Source: Burkholderiales bacterium (lineage in GTDB: Bacteria > Pseudomonadota > Gammaproteobacteria > Burkholderiales > Casimicrobiaceae). Taken from it: 34,037 nt of DNA. The stretch covers positions 1 through 34,037 of the forward strand of contig JAIRJZ010000072.1 in assembly GCA_031260355.1 (NCBI GenBank). Reading direction: 5' to 3'. This document shows positions 1-8,763 of the stretch, piece by piece. The notes under the pieces were generated by a model, which had not been told where the DNA came from, did not search any database, and was given only the letters and a program-made list of their open reading frames with translations. The position numbers were made by a program, and so were the translations under genes. The first letter of the stretch is position 1. The number at the start of each line of letters is the position of its first letter.

Positions 1-258
1 GCATTACAATCACGAAAGGCCAAACATGGCGCTGGGCGGGTTCACCCCCATACAGCATCTTGCAAAGGCCGCTTAGCTTTCTACTTTTAAACGGGCTTTT
101 TTAGGGGCGGATTACCCCCACACGGACTCCGAAAAAAACAGATAAAAGAGCCTGGTTTCGGCGGGGTTTTTGCAGGAGCTTGCCCCTTGTGACATTTTGC
201 GTATAGGTACAACGCTTGCGCGGCTACAGCTACGAGGACAGGGAGACAAGCCGGAAAC
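1..258. other. Left-edge stretch with no supported gene
   Basis: I see no convincing gene here. The open frames that cross it lack a recognisable protein and run through the tRNA. It contains short inverted runs (a C-run/G-run pair near 100-118) and a TACAAT at 5-10. It lies immediately 3' of tRNA-Arg, a common integration point for mobile elements, but no integrase or duplicated tRNA end is visible inside the window. Confidence 0.4.
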
Positions 259-282
259 AAAAAAGAGACCGGCTGGTCTCTT
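259..282 (-). terminator. Intrinsic terminator of tRNA-Arg
   Basis: A perfect 8-bp stem (AAGAGACC at 263-270 against GGTCTCTT at 275-282) with a GGCT loop is followed, on the minus strand, by a run of six T (complement of 259-264). It lies 5 bp beyond the tRNA 3' end, so it should end the tRNA-Arg transcript. Confidence 0.8.
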
Positions 283-287
283 GGATG

Positions 288-364
288 TGGCGCGCCCGGC
301 AGGATTCGAACCCACGACCCCCTGGTTCGTAGCCAGGTACTCTATCCAACTGAGCTACGGGCGC
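288..364 (-). tRNA. tRNA-Arg (anticodon ACG)
   Basis: Read on the minus strand this is a 77-nt cloverleaf. The acceptor stem GCGCCCG pairs with CGGGCGC, the D-arm has the usual GCTCAGTTGGATAGAG, the anticodon stem-loop is CTGGC-TACGAAC-CAG type with anticodon ACG, and the T-arm contains GGTTCGAATCC. The 3' CCA is encoded (288-290). The first anticodon base is expected to be edited to inosine so that CGU/CGC/CGA are read. Confidence 0.96.
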
Positions 365-373
365 AAGGGGCGC

Positions 374-403
374 ATTATAGCAAATCCGGCGGGCGGGTGT
401 GCG
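374..403 (-). promoter_or_regulatory. Promoter of tRNA-Arg
   Basis: On the minus strand a perfect -10 (TATAAT, complement of 374-379) lies 9 bp before the tRNA 5' end, followed by a GC-rich discriminator (GCGCCCC). The -35 region is weak (CGCACA at 18 bp). GC-rich discriminators are typical of stringently controlled stable-RNA promoters. Confidence 0.55.
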
Positions 404-412
404 GCTTCCGGA

Positions 413-955
413 TCACGACTTTTTCAAAAAGGCGGCGGGCAATGCCCAGCGGGAGTTGGCGAGGGCGCCCAGCCAGCGCTCTCGCTCCTTGGGGATTTGC
501 TCGCCGGCAGAGCGTTTCGGATCCGGGGTGAAGCGGTAGGTGTATTCGTAGGTTACCAGCCCCTCGACCCCTCGCGGTTTCAAGTAATACAGAATTCTGT
601 ATTCCATTTGGCTGGCGCCTTCCGGGTGATAAAGGTAGCTGACCAACGCCTCGTCGCCGCGGGCGACCGATTTTTCGGCGGTATAGGCGGGGTCTTGTTT
701 GATGGAGGCATCGAACAGGCCGCCTGCGGTACGCGCGTCGGTCAGGTGCGGATAATGTCGAAACGCCAGCTTGCGCGTCCAGAGGGAGGCGTTTTCGCGT
801 TGAGGAATATATTCGACAACCGGAATGACGCTGCTGAAATCCTCGCTGAGTTTCTGATAGAAATCGCCGTCGAAAACGATGGTGTTGTCCTGCGCCGAGA
901 CACCGGCGGCGATGAAAGCGAGCACCAGAGCGAAGCGTTGAATGAGAAGTTTCAT
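413..955 (-). CDS. Hypothetical exported protein, 180 aa
   Basis: Not recognised as a named family. Residues 1-21 form a typical Sec signal peptide (basic MK start, hydrophobic core, cleavage likely after VSA), so the mature protein is probably periplasmic. The rest is soluble, mixed alpha/beta-like, with several Tyr-rich stretches (YTYRF, RILYYLKPRG) and no obvious catalytic motif or cysteine pair. It starts 20 bp after the lolA stop on the same strand and is probably co-transcribed with lolA. No clear Shine-Dalgarno precedes the ATG. A role in the cell envelope is only inferred from the signal peptide and the neighbour. Confidence 0.75.
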   Translation of the reverse strand: MKLLIQRFALVLAFIAAGVSAQDNTIVFDGDFYQKLSEDFSSVIPVVEYIPQRENASLWTRKLAFRHYPHLTDARTAGGLFDASIKQDPAYTAEKSVARGDEALVSYLYHPEGASQMEYRILYYLKPRGVEGLVTYEYTYRFTPDPKRSAGEQIPKERERWLGALANSRWALPAAFLKKS

Positions 956-975
956 GGCTATAGGGTGGAAAGGGG

Positions 976-1623
976 TTAACGGGAATCTTTATCGCCGATG
1001 ACATCGGCGCCGGTGGGCGGGGTGAAAGCGAACAGATTGGGATTGAGTTCGGGGTTGTACTCGACATAGCGAAAACGGGTCAGGATTTTCTGGCCGAAGG
1101 CGTCGCTGAGTTCCAGCGCAGCAAGCTTGCCTTGCGAAAAACCCAGTTTGATGTCGGTGAAGCCGGTATCCTTGTCGCGCGGCCGCGCCTGCAACCACCG
1201 CAGTCCCTGATCGTCGGGCAGCACGGTCAACTCAAAAGCGTACTCGATGTTTTCATTACCGGCCAGCAGCGCTGCCGGAGTGCCGCCTAGCGCTTGAGCG
1301 TGGGTGCGGACGATGGCCTGATTGAGGTCGGGATCGAAAAACCAGACGCGCGCGCCATCGCTGACGATTAATTGCGGATAAGGTTTTTCGGTGCTCCAGC
1401 GAAATTTTCCAGGACGCGACAGCAGCAGCAAACCCTGAACGCTCGGCTCCTGCAAGCCTCTCTTGCTGAGCGTGGTTTGAGAGAATTCGGCGCGCACGGT
1501 TTTGGTGTCGCGCACGAAAGCGCGCAAGTCGTCGAGTGCGGTGGCGGCAAAAGCGGGGGCAGTGAACAACAGTGCCAGCGCGCCGCAAAAAACAGTGAGG
1601 AATCGAAGCATACTTTTCTTCAT
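976..1623 (-). CDS. lolA: Outer-membrane lipoprotein carrier protein LolA
   Basis: Periplasmic chaperone that takes mature lipoproteins from the LolCDE transporter and hands them to LolB or the outer membrane. 215 aa, close to the usual 200-210. Residues 1-31 are a signal peptide (MKKSM start, hydrophobic core, AFA cleavage site). The mature part shows the LolA pattern: RAEFSQT near the N-terminus, GLLLLSRPGKFRW, then IVSDGARVWFFDPDLNQ, and a beta-rich tail. The open frame extends to 1794, but that extension is translated repeat DNA, so the internal ATG at 1623, which begins the signal peptide, is the start. It is downstream of ftsK, an arrangement common in proteobacteria, but 240 bp of repeat separates them here. 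Confidence 0.95.
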   Translation of the reverse strand: MKKSMLRFLTVFCGALALLFTAPAFAATALDDLRAFVRDTKTVRAEFSQTTLSKRGLQEPSVQGLLLLSRPGKFRWSTEKPYPQLIVSDGARVWFFDPDLNQAIVRTHAQALGGTPAALLAGNENIEYAFELTVLPDDQGLRWLQARPRDKDTGFTDIKLGFSQGKLAALELSDAFGQKILTRFRYVEYNPELNPNLFAFTPPTGADVIGDKDSR

Positions 1624-1682
1624 GGAGAAATGGTTGGAGCGGTTTTGATTCAAGCGGATACATTTCTGCGGGGATGCGCCGC

Positions 1683-1827
1683 GTTTTTCTCCTTCTCCTT
1701 CAAGAGCCTGCCCCCGAGGAGCTTCTGATCGGGGGGGAAGGCCGGGATGGGGGAGGGGTTTCCTGGCTGCCCGAGCAAGCAACCCCATCCCCACCCAAAC
1801 CCTCCCCTTGAAGGGGAGGGCGTTATC
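1683..1827. repeat. GC-rich dispersed repeat, copy between ftsK and lolA
   Basis: C-run and G-run segments forming imperfect hairpins. On the minus strand it includes a core GATCAGAAGCTCCTCGGGGG followed by CAGGCTCTTGAAGG. That core recurs almost unchanged at 29310-29346 and 30106-30149. The copy lies in the leader between the ftsK stop and the lolA start, so it forms part of the mRNA if the two genes are co-transcribed. Confidence 0.75.
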
Positions 1828-1863
1828 GGCAGCCCGATTTTCTTCCGCAACGAGAGAGGAAAA

Positions 1864-4185
1864 TTAACGGTCTTCATCCGGCGCGGACACCAGTACTTCG
1901 CGGTTGCCGTTGCTTTGCATCGCGGACACCAAGCCGGAACGCTCCATCTGCTCGATCAGCCGCGCCGCGCGGTTGTAGCCGATGCCGAGGTTGCGCTGAA
2001 CCCACGAAATCGATGGCCGCCGCGTTTTCAGCACCAGCGCTACTGCCTGATCGTACATCGGATCGGCCTCGGCATCGCCGCCGGAACCGTTGCCGTTGTC
2101 GCCATCGGATTCCGGTTCGGTCAAAACGTTTTCGATGTAATTGGGCGGTCCTTGGCGTTTGAGGTATTCGACGACATGGTGCACTTCTTCGTCGGAAACG
2201 AAAGCGCCGTGTACGCGCTGCGGAAAACCGGAACCGGGCGGCAGGAATAACATGTCGCCTTGCCCGAGCAATGCCTCTGCTCCCATCTGGTCGAGGATGG
2301 TGCGTGAATCGACTTTACTGGCGACCTGAAACGCGATCCGCGTCGGGATGTTGGCTTTGATCAGGCCGGTGATCACATCGACGCTTGGCCGCTGCGTCGC
2401 CAGTATCAGATGAATGCCGGAGGCGCGCGCTTTCTGGGCGATGCGGGCGATCAGTTCTTCGATTTTCTTGCCGGTCACCATCATCAGGTCGGCGAGTTCA
2501 TCGACAACGACGACAATCTGCGGCATTTCTTCGAGCGGCTCGGGATTGTCCGGTGTCAGCGATAACGGATTGGTGAGCGGCGCCTTGTTTTTCTTTGCCT
2601 CGATCACTTTGGCGTTGTAGCTGGCGAGGTTGCGCACGGCCAGAAGCGACATCAGTTTGTAGCGCCGCTCCATTTCGCCGACGCACCAGTTGAGCGTGGT
2701 CGGCGCCAGACGCATGTCGGTGACGACCGGCGCCAGCAGATGCGGAACGCCTTCGTAGATCGACAACTCCAGCATCTTGGGATCGATCAGCAACAAGCGC
2801 ACTTGTCGCGGTTCGGTTTTGTACAGCAGCGACAGAATCATCGCGTTGATCGCTACCGATTTGCCAGAGCCGGTGGTGCCGGCCACCAGCACATGCGGCA
2901 TTTTGGCGAGGTCGGCGACGACGGGATTGCCGGCAATGTCCTTGCCGAGGCCGAGCGTCAAGCGGCTGGTGGCCTCGTTGTAACTCTTCGACGAGAGAAT
3001 TTCGATCAGCCGCACGATTTGGCGTTTCGGGTTCGGCAACTCGAGCGCCATGCACGATTTGCCGGGAATGGTTTCGACGACGCGGATCGATACCACCGAC
3101 AACGCCCGCGCCAAATCCTTGACGAGGGTGACGATCTGGCTGCCTTTGACGCCGATTGCCGGTTCGATTTCGTACCGGGTGATGATAGGCCCCGGGTAAG
3201 CGGCGAGGACTTTCGCCGAGATGCCGAAGTCGGCGAGCTTGCGTTCGATCAGGCGCGAAGTGAATTCGAGCGTTTCAGGGCTGACGGCTTCGGCCTTGTG
3301 GACGGCGGCATCAAGCAACGACAACGGCGGCAACGAAGTGGCAGGCAAATCGTCGAACAACTGGCGCTGTTTTTCTTTTTCGATGCGCAGCGATTGCGGG
3401 ATCACCGTTACCGGCGGCGCCAACAGCACCGGCTCGCGTGCTTCGCCCTCACCGCGAACCTGCTCGACGACATGCTCGCGTTCGGCTTTGACTTGACGAC
3501 CGATCTTGCGGTCGTGCCGCGCCTCGATGGCTTTGCGCAGCGCATTGAACGACCACTCCAGTGCCCAGCCGAGTTTTTCGGCGATGGTCATCCATGAAAG
3601 GCCGGTGAACAGCGAAAACCCGATGGCCCACAAGGCCACCAGCAAAATCTTGGTGCCGAGGGCGCCCAATAACGTATGCAGTTGAAAACCGACGACGTCG
3701 CCGATCACGCCGCCAGGGGTGCGCAAATCGTTCATCCGCGCCAGCCAGGGATGGGTCGCTTCAAGCGCTGCGCTCGACACGATCAAGAGGACGAAGCCGA
3801 ACAAGGCGATCCCGAACGAGTATTCCGGCGTCGCGTTTTGAGTGCGCAGCCGCCAGAACATCACGACCAGCGCGATGGCTCCGGCGATGACCATCCACCA
3901 AGCGGCGCTGCCCAGCAGATAAAAACACAGATCGGCGAGCCAGGCGCCAACCACGCCGCCCTTGTTGCGTACTGCCTCGCCGGTACCGGAAAACGACCAG
4001 CCGGGATCGGCACGGTGGTAGGTGGCGAAAATCAGCGCGCCGTACAAAACGGCAGCGAGCAGCAAAAACCACCACACCTCGCTGATCAGGCGGGCGACAC
4101 GCGGCGACGTCTGGCTTAGGCGCGCCGGGCGGGCAGCGGCTTTTCGGGGCTGGCGCAGCGCGTCGGATTTTTTTTTGAAAAACAT
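1864..4185 (-). CDS. ftsK: DNA translocase FtsK
   Basis: Septum-anchored DNA pump that moves the chromosome termini during division and activates XerCD recombination at dif. 773 aa from the ATG at 4185. Four hydrophobic segments (about residues 35-55, 80-112, 125-145, 175-200) anchor it, followed by a short linker, then the RecA-like motor: Walker A GTTGSGKS near residue 436-443, Walker [14 protein letters not shown], and the C-terminal gamma winged helix (from about [11 protein letters not shown]) that reads KOPS. The linker is short compared with E. coli FtsK. A TTG four codons upstream (4197) is an alternative start. I prefer the ATG because a GGA lies 8 nt before it. A nine-A run encodes Lys-Lys-Lys right after the start. 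Confidence 0.95.
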   Translation of the reverse strand: MFFKKKSDALRQPRKAAARPARLSQTSPRVARLISEVWWFLLLAAVLYGALIFATYHRADPGWSFSGTGEAVRNKGGVVGAWLADLCFYLLGSAAWWMVIAGAIALVVMFWRLRTQNATPEYSFGIALFGFVLLIVSSAALEATHPWLARMNDLRTPGGVIGDVVGFQLHTLLGALGTKILLVALWAIGFSLFTGLSWMTIAEKLGWALEWSFNALRKAIEARHDRKIGRQVKAEREHVVEQVRGEGEAREPVLLAPPVTVIPQSLRIEKEKQRQLFDDLPATSLPPLSLLDAAVHKAEAVSPETLEFTSRLIERKLADFGISAKVLAAYPGPIITRYEIEPAIGVKGSQIVTLVKDLARALSVVSIRVVETIPGKSCMALELPNPKRQIVRLIEILSSKSYNEATSRLTLGLGKDIAGNPVVADLAKMPHVLVAGTTGSGKSVAINAMILSLLYKTEPRQVRLLLIDPKMLELSIYEGVPHLLAPVVTDMRLAPTTLNWCVGEMERRYKLMSLLAVRNLASYNAKVIEAKKNKAPLTNPLSLTPDNPEPLEEMPQIVVVVDELADLMMVTGKKIEELIARIAQKARASGIHLILATQRPSVDVITGLIKANIPTRIAFQVASKVDSRTILDQMGAEALLGQGDMLFLPPGSGFPQRVHGAFVSDEEVHHVVEYLKRQGPPNYIENVLTEPESDGDNGNGSGGDAEADPMYDQAVALVLKTRRPSISWVQRNLGIGYNRAARLIEQMERSGLVSAMQSNGNREVLVSAPDEDR

Positions 4186-4210
4186 TGAGGTGTCCAAATA
4201 AGATGGTGTT

Positions 4211-4216
4211 ATTGTA
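4211..4216 (-). promoter_or_regulatory. Candidate -10 element for ftsK
   Basis: TACAAT on the minus strand, about 26 bp upstream of the ftsK ATG, preceded by G as in several other candidate promoters of this window (GTACAAT). No good -35 is visible at 16-18 bp, so the call rests on the -10 and its position. Confidence 0.35.
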
Positions 4217-4339
4217 CCGCGGTCGGGGATGGGGTATTGGGGAAATCCTGGCGCCTGATGCGGCCATTCCCCACGGACGCGTGGAATCCGGAGGAGGAAA
4301 GTCTGGCCTCGCGTTTCCGCAGGAGCGACGGGATCGTGA

Positions 4340-5371
<1,032 letters not shown>

Positions 5372-5403
5372 GAGCGCTCTGAACAGCCCGGCTATCCGCC
5401 GCT

Positions 5404-5480
5404 TGTCATCCTGCGCGAAGTCGCAGGATCCACGCGGTGTCTGGATTCTGCGACTTCGCTTCGCTACGCGCAGAATGACA
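5404..5480. repeat. Imperfect palindromic intergenic repeat
   Basis: The left arm (TGTCATCCTGCGCGAAGTCG onward) matches the reverse complement of the right arm, which ends CGCGCAGAATGACA. The right arm holds an extra 8-bp segment (TTCGCTAC), so the element folds into a long hairpin with a bulge. No transposase is nearby. It lies 33 bp after the trxB stop and resembles a non-autonomous palindromic element. Confidence 0.7.
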
Positions 5481-5527
5481 GGAAGGGCATTTCAGAGGTT
5501 CCCTAGAGCGGCGTTGATTCAAGCGCG

Positions 5528-5533
5528 TACAAT
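5528..5533 (+). promoter_or_regulatory. Candidate -10 element for the smr gene
   Basis: TACAAT preceded by G, inside TTGATTCAAGCGCGTACAAT. A similar block (GCTGATTCAGAGGTACAAT) precedes ispB. No consensus -35 at 17 bp. The call is based on the repeated context. Confidence 0.3.
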
Positions 5534-5539
5534 TTTCAC

Positions 5540-5616
5540 CCTTTCCTCTCGCGAGGGAGGGCGCCCCGAAGGGTCTGCCGCCGAAGTGCTTTTGATCGGA
5601 GGGGCGGGAGAGGGAT
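5540..5616. repeat. Diverged copy of the GC-rich repeat before smr
   Basis: It contains the hairpin CCTCTCGCGAGGGAGG and the segment CTTTTGATCGGAGGGGCGGG, which resembles the core of the repeat at 1683-1827 and 30070-30390. It ends next to the smr start and seems to supply the purine-rich Shine-Dalgarno region (GAGAGGG). Confidence 0.5.
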
Positions 5617-5619
5617 GGC

Positions 5620-6324
5620 ATGCGGCACGATAAAATGAAAAGCGCGCTGCCCGATCTGAAAACGCTGTGGCAGCGCACACAACGGGAAACCCGCGCCCGC
5701 CCGCTGGAAGCCGCTGCCATCAAGGCGCCGCAACCACCGGTGGCGCCGCCGTTTGCCCGAAAGAAGACGGTACGGCGCGAGCTTGAACGCGACATCGATT
5801 TCCAACGCAAAATGCGCGACGACGACGTTACGCCGTTGCCGCCGTCGCCGCGAGCGGTGATCGAAATACCGCGGCCGGTGCCGGTACCGAAACAACGGTT
5901 GCGCGACGAGACCGAAGTGCTGGCGCTCGCCAAGTACGGCGAGACGCCGTCGCCGATGACATGGGACATCGGTCAGGAACTGGAAGAAGATCAGACGTTT
6001 TTACGCATCGGGTTATCGCCCGACGTATTGCGCAAACTGCGGCGCGGGCAATGGGCGATTCAGCGCGAACTGGATTTGCATGGAATGGTGGTTGACGAGG
6101 CGCACGATGCGCTGGTCGATTTTTTGGTCGAGGCGCGTTCACGCGGACTGCGTTGTGTGCGAATCATTCACGGCAAAGGGCTGACGTCGCCGGGCAAAAC
6201 GCCGGTGCTGAAAGGCAAAGTGCGGCGTTGGCTGGCGCTGTGGGACGATGTGTTGGCGTATTGCGAGCCGGCGCATCATGCCGGCGGCGGTGGCGCGGTG
6301 GTGGTCTTGCTGCGCGGACGGTGA
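5620..6324 (+). CDS. Smr-domain protein (Smr/MutS C-terminal-like nuclease family)
   Basis: The C-terminal 90 residues form an Smr domain. The signature LDLHG lies at about 151-155 (ELDLHGMVVDEAHDAL), followed by RCVRIIHGKG and a final AHHAGGGGAVVVLLRGR. Smr domains nick or cleave nucleic acids, and stand-alone Smr proteins act on RNA in ribosome rescue. The first 140 residues are charged, Pro/Arg-rich and probably flexible, as in the YdaL/SmrA-type proteins. 234 aa. The start at 5620 is preceded by AGAGGG; an ATG five codons further in (5635) is also possible. It follows trxB on the same strand, a neighbourhood often seen in betaproteobacteria. Confidence 0.9.
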   Translation: MRHDKMKSALPDLKTLWQRTQRETRARPLEAAAIKAPQPPVAPPFARKKTVRRELERDIDFQRKMRDDDVTPLPPSPRAVIEIPRPVPVPKQRLRDETEVLALAKYGETPSPMTWDIGQELEEDQTFLRIGLSPDVLRKLRRGQWAIQRELDLHGMVVDEAHDALVDFLVEARSRGLRCVRIIHGKGLTSPGKTPVLKGKVRRWLALWDDVLAYCEPAHHAGGGGAVVVLLRGR

Positions 6325-6829
6325 ACTGCGCGTTAGAGCGTTTTCTGAGTAAGTGCGCATAAATGTTTTTGCATGTGTACGTCTCTTTCCTCTCTCCCAC
6401 TTGTGGGAGAGAGGGTAGGAGAGAGGGCAGAATTCGTAGCGAAAATCTCTCATGCTCACGAAGAGGTAAACACGTGAACAGAAACCGCGCGAATGTCGGC
6501 AACGGCCATGATCAAAAAAGCGTTTGCTTGTAACGCTTCTTCATTTCTTTCGTTTGATTCAAACAAAAACTTTTTCAAACGACGCCCCGGTTTTTCAAAA
6601 AACGGAAAAGACTGTTCCGCGCGCCCCGTACTTTTTTTGAAAAGCCGTATTCTTTTTGCGGAATAATAAAAACGCATCTGAAAACGCGTCGTCTGCAAGT
6701 GCGTCAACAGTAGAACGGAACAACGAGCATGTCTGAAGGGCATGGCAGGAGGGAACGTCATTTCTCCGGGCAGAAACGCGATGGGAGCAGGTTTTTATTT
6801 TTCGCTTTTAATTTCTTGCAGGAGACACT
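6325..6829. other. Long intergenic leader before assT
   Basis: No gene seen. The first part holds a perfect hairpin repeat (6390-6413). From about 6510 to 6700 the sequence becomes A/T-rich with recurring TTTTTCAAA/TTTGAAA blocks, unlike the GC-rich flanks. A possible weak promoter is TTGAAA at 6637-6642 with AATAAT 19 bp further. The region probably contains the assT promoter and a long 5' leader, but no riboswitch-like fold was recognised. Confidence 0.4.
6390..6413. repeat. Perfect hairpin of the C/G-run repeat family
   Basis: CTCTCTCCCAC and GTGGGAGAGAG form a perfect 11-bp stem with a TT loop, followed by GGTAGGAGAGAGGGC. It has the style of the other C-run/G-run repeats in this window. 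No T-run follows, so it is not a classical terminator, although it could stabilise the 3' end of the smr mRNA. Confidence 0.65.
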
Positions 6830-8644
6830 ATGAAAGTCAAGAGATGTACTGTATTCAGGAAAGCCGTCTTGACCGCGAGCGTCGTCGCAGCGTTGGGGCT
6901 GACTGGCGTCACGGCGGCGACGGCAGCGGGTTTCAAGCCGTCGCCGGCGGTCGGTAATTTGGGTCAGGTTTTTGTCGATCCTTACGGCAATGCGCCGCTG
7001 ACGGCATTGATCGCGCTGGACAGCCACAAACTGTCCGATGTCAAGGTGACGGTACACGGCAAAGGCGCCAACGGTGTGCCGATCAGTTATTCGGTAAGCC
7101 AGAAATCGCTGATGGAATACGACGGTATTCCTGTTTTCGGTTTGTACCAGCGACACGACAACAAAGTGACCGTCGAATATAAAGAGGGCGGCAAACAGCG
7201 TAAAGACGACTACACGATTAAAACAGGTTCGCTGCACAACAAGTACATGGACAGCCGCAACCTCACCGAACTGAACCCCACGAATGTCATCAAGGTGGCG
7301 AAAGGCTTTGAGGATCGTTTGTATCTGATCAATACCCATACGTTCAATTATCATGGGGCCGATTTGCATTGGCACGGTGAAAAAGACAAAAACGCCGGGA
7401 AACTCGACGCCGGCCCCGCTGGCGGGTCGATGCCGTTCGATATGGTGCCAATGATGTCAATCATTGACACGCAGGGTGAGTTTCGCTGGTGGCTCAATCA
7501 GGACGCGGTACATAATGCCTATGATGTGGATGTCAACAAACGCGGTTATCTGATGGGTGTCCAGCAGACGCCGCGCGGCACCTTCAATTTCGTGCAGGGG
7601 CAGCGTTGGTACGAGATCGACATCATGGGACAGATTTTGGCGAATCACAAATTGCCGCGCGGTTATCTCGATGCGACCCATGAGTCGCGCGAAATGCCGA
7701 ACGGAAATGTGCTGTTGCGTGTCGGCAAGCGCAACTACCGCCGCGACGACGGTTTGCACGTTCATACCGTCCGCGACCACATCATTGAGGTGGACAAATC
7801 CGGACGCATTGTCGATGTGTGGGATTTGACACAGATTCTCGATCCGTTGCGCGATGCGTTGCTGGGCGCGATGGACGCTGGTGCGGTGTGCGCGAATGTT
7901 GATCTTGACTTGGCTGGACATCAAGCCAAGCTCGAACCGAACACGCCTTATGGCGACGCGCTCGGTGTCGGACCGGGGCGCAACTGGGCGCACGTCAACT
8001 CGATCGAGTACGACCCGAAAGACGACTCGATCATCTTGTCATCTCGCCATCAAGGCGTCGTGAAAATCGGCCGCGACAAAGAAGTGAAATGGATTCTGGC
8101 GCCGGCCAAGGGCTGGAACGAAAAGCTGTCGAAAAAACTGCTGAAGCCGGTTGACGCCAGCGGCAAGCCAATCAAATGTGACGAGAACGGCCGTTGCGAA
8201 AAAAGCAATTTTGATTTTACCTATACGCAACATACGGCGTGGCTGTCGAGCAAAGGAACACTGACGGTTTTCGACAACGGCGACGCCCGTTTCCTTGAGC
8301 AACCGGCGCTACCGACCGACAAATATTCTCGCTTCGTCGAGTACAAGATCGACGAAAAGAACCTGACAGTCCAACAGACTTGGGAATACGGCAAGGAGCG
8401 GGGCTACGATTGGTTCAGCCAGATCACTTCGAACGTCGAATACCAGTCGGATCGCGATACTATGTTCGGCTTCGGCGGATCGGTTCATATATTCGACCAA
8501 GGTAAGCCAACCATCGGCAAGCTGAATGAGATCGATTACAAGACCAAGGAAGTCAAGGTCGAAATCGATGTGCTCTCGGACAAACCGAATCAACAACACT
8601 ACCGTGCAGTGTTGGTGCGTCCCGGAAAATTCTTTGCCCAATAA
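6830..8644 (+). CDS. assT: Periplasmic aryl-sulfate sulfotransferase
   Basis: Transfers sulfate from one phenolic sulfate ester to another phenol without PAPS, in the periplasm. 604 aa with a signal peptide of about 32 residues (KR-rich start, hydrophobic core, ATA site). The active site matches the published E. coli CFT073 enzyme at identical spacings: His284 (THESRE), His388 and Asn390 (WAHVNS), Arg406 (SSRHQG), and the sulfo-accepting His468 (TQHTAW). Cys450 and Cys456 (CDENGRC) correspond to the structural disulfide made by DsbL. AGGAG at 6820-6824 fixes the start. The dsbL/dsbI genes that often accompany assT are absent from the window. A terminator follows, so it is probably a single-gene unit. 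Confidence 0.95.
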   Translation: MKVKRCTVFRKAVLTASVVAALGLTGVTAATAAGFKPSPAVGNLGQVFVDPYGNAPLTALIALDSHKLSDVKVTVHGKGANGVPISYSVSQKSLMEYDGIPVFGLYQRHDNKVTVEYKEGGKQRKDDYTIKTGSLHNKYMDSRNLTELNPTNVIKVAKGFEDRLYLINTHTFNYHGADLHWHGEKDKNAGKLDAGPAGGSMPFDMVPMMSIIDTQGEFRWWLNQDAVHNAYDVDVNKRGYLMGVQQTPRGTFNFVQGQRWYEIDIMGQILANHKLPRGYLDATHESREMPNGNVLLRVGKRNYRRDDGLHVHTVRDHIIEVDKSGRIVDVWDLTQILDPLRDALLGAMDAGAVCANVDLDLAGHQAKLEPNTPYGDALGVGPGRNWAHVNSIEYDPKDDSIILSSRHQGVVKIGRDKEVKWILAPAKGWNEKLSKKLLKPVDASGKPIKCDENGRCEKSNFDFTYTQHTAWLSSKGTLTVFDNGDARFLEQPALPTDKYSRFVEYKIDEKNLTVQQTWEYGKERGYDWFSQITSNVEYQSDRDTMFGFGGSVHIFDQGKPTIGKLNEIDYKTKEVKVEIDVLSDKPNQQHYRAVLVRPGKFFAQ

Positions 8645-8662
8645 TGGTAAGCTGTGTATTTC

Positions 8663-8697
8663 AAGCCCCGGTATCCCCCCCGGGGCTTTTCCTTTTT
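8663..8697 (+). terminator. Terminator after assT
   Basis: A 9-bp stem (AAGCCCCGG at 8663-8671, CCGGGGCTT at 8680-8688) is followed by TTCCTTTTT. It lies 18 bp beyond the assT stop. Confidence 0.8.
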
Positions 8698-8727
8698 CGG
8701 CGTTCTATCCTGGCGCTGATTCAGAGG

Positions 8728-8733
8728 TACAAT
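8728..8733 (+). promoter_or_regulatory. Candidate -10 element for ispB
   Basis: TACAAT preceded by G, about 30 bp before the GTG start of ispB and downstream of the assT terminator, in the context GCTGATTCAGAGGTACAAT shared with the smr leader. No clear -35. Confidence 0.4.
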
Positions 8734-8763
8734 GCCGTCTTCGTATGGATTGCCTAAACGCTC

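Noticed and set aside
288-364. tRNA-Arg as an attachment site of an integrated island
   Set aside because: No integrase and no duplicated tRNA 3' end within the window; cannot be judged at the left edge.
1624-1794. N-terminal extension of LolA by 57 residues
   Set aside because: The extension translates repeat DNA and the signal peptide begins at the ATG at 1623.
2740-3597. Long plus-strand open frame opposite ftsK
   Set aside because: Antisense to a well-recognised gene, Arg/Gln-rich in the manner of mirror frames of GC-rich genes, no family likeness.
4294-4303. GAGGAAAGTC, as in RNase P RNA
   Set aside because: The other conserved RNase P segments are missing and the gap between ftsK and trxB is too short for the full RNA; a chance match.
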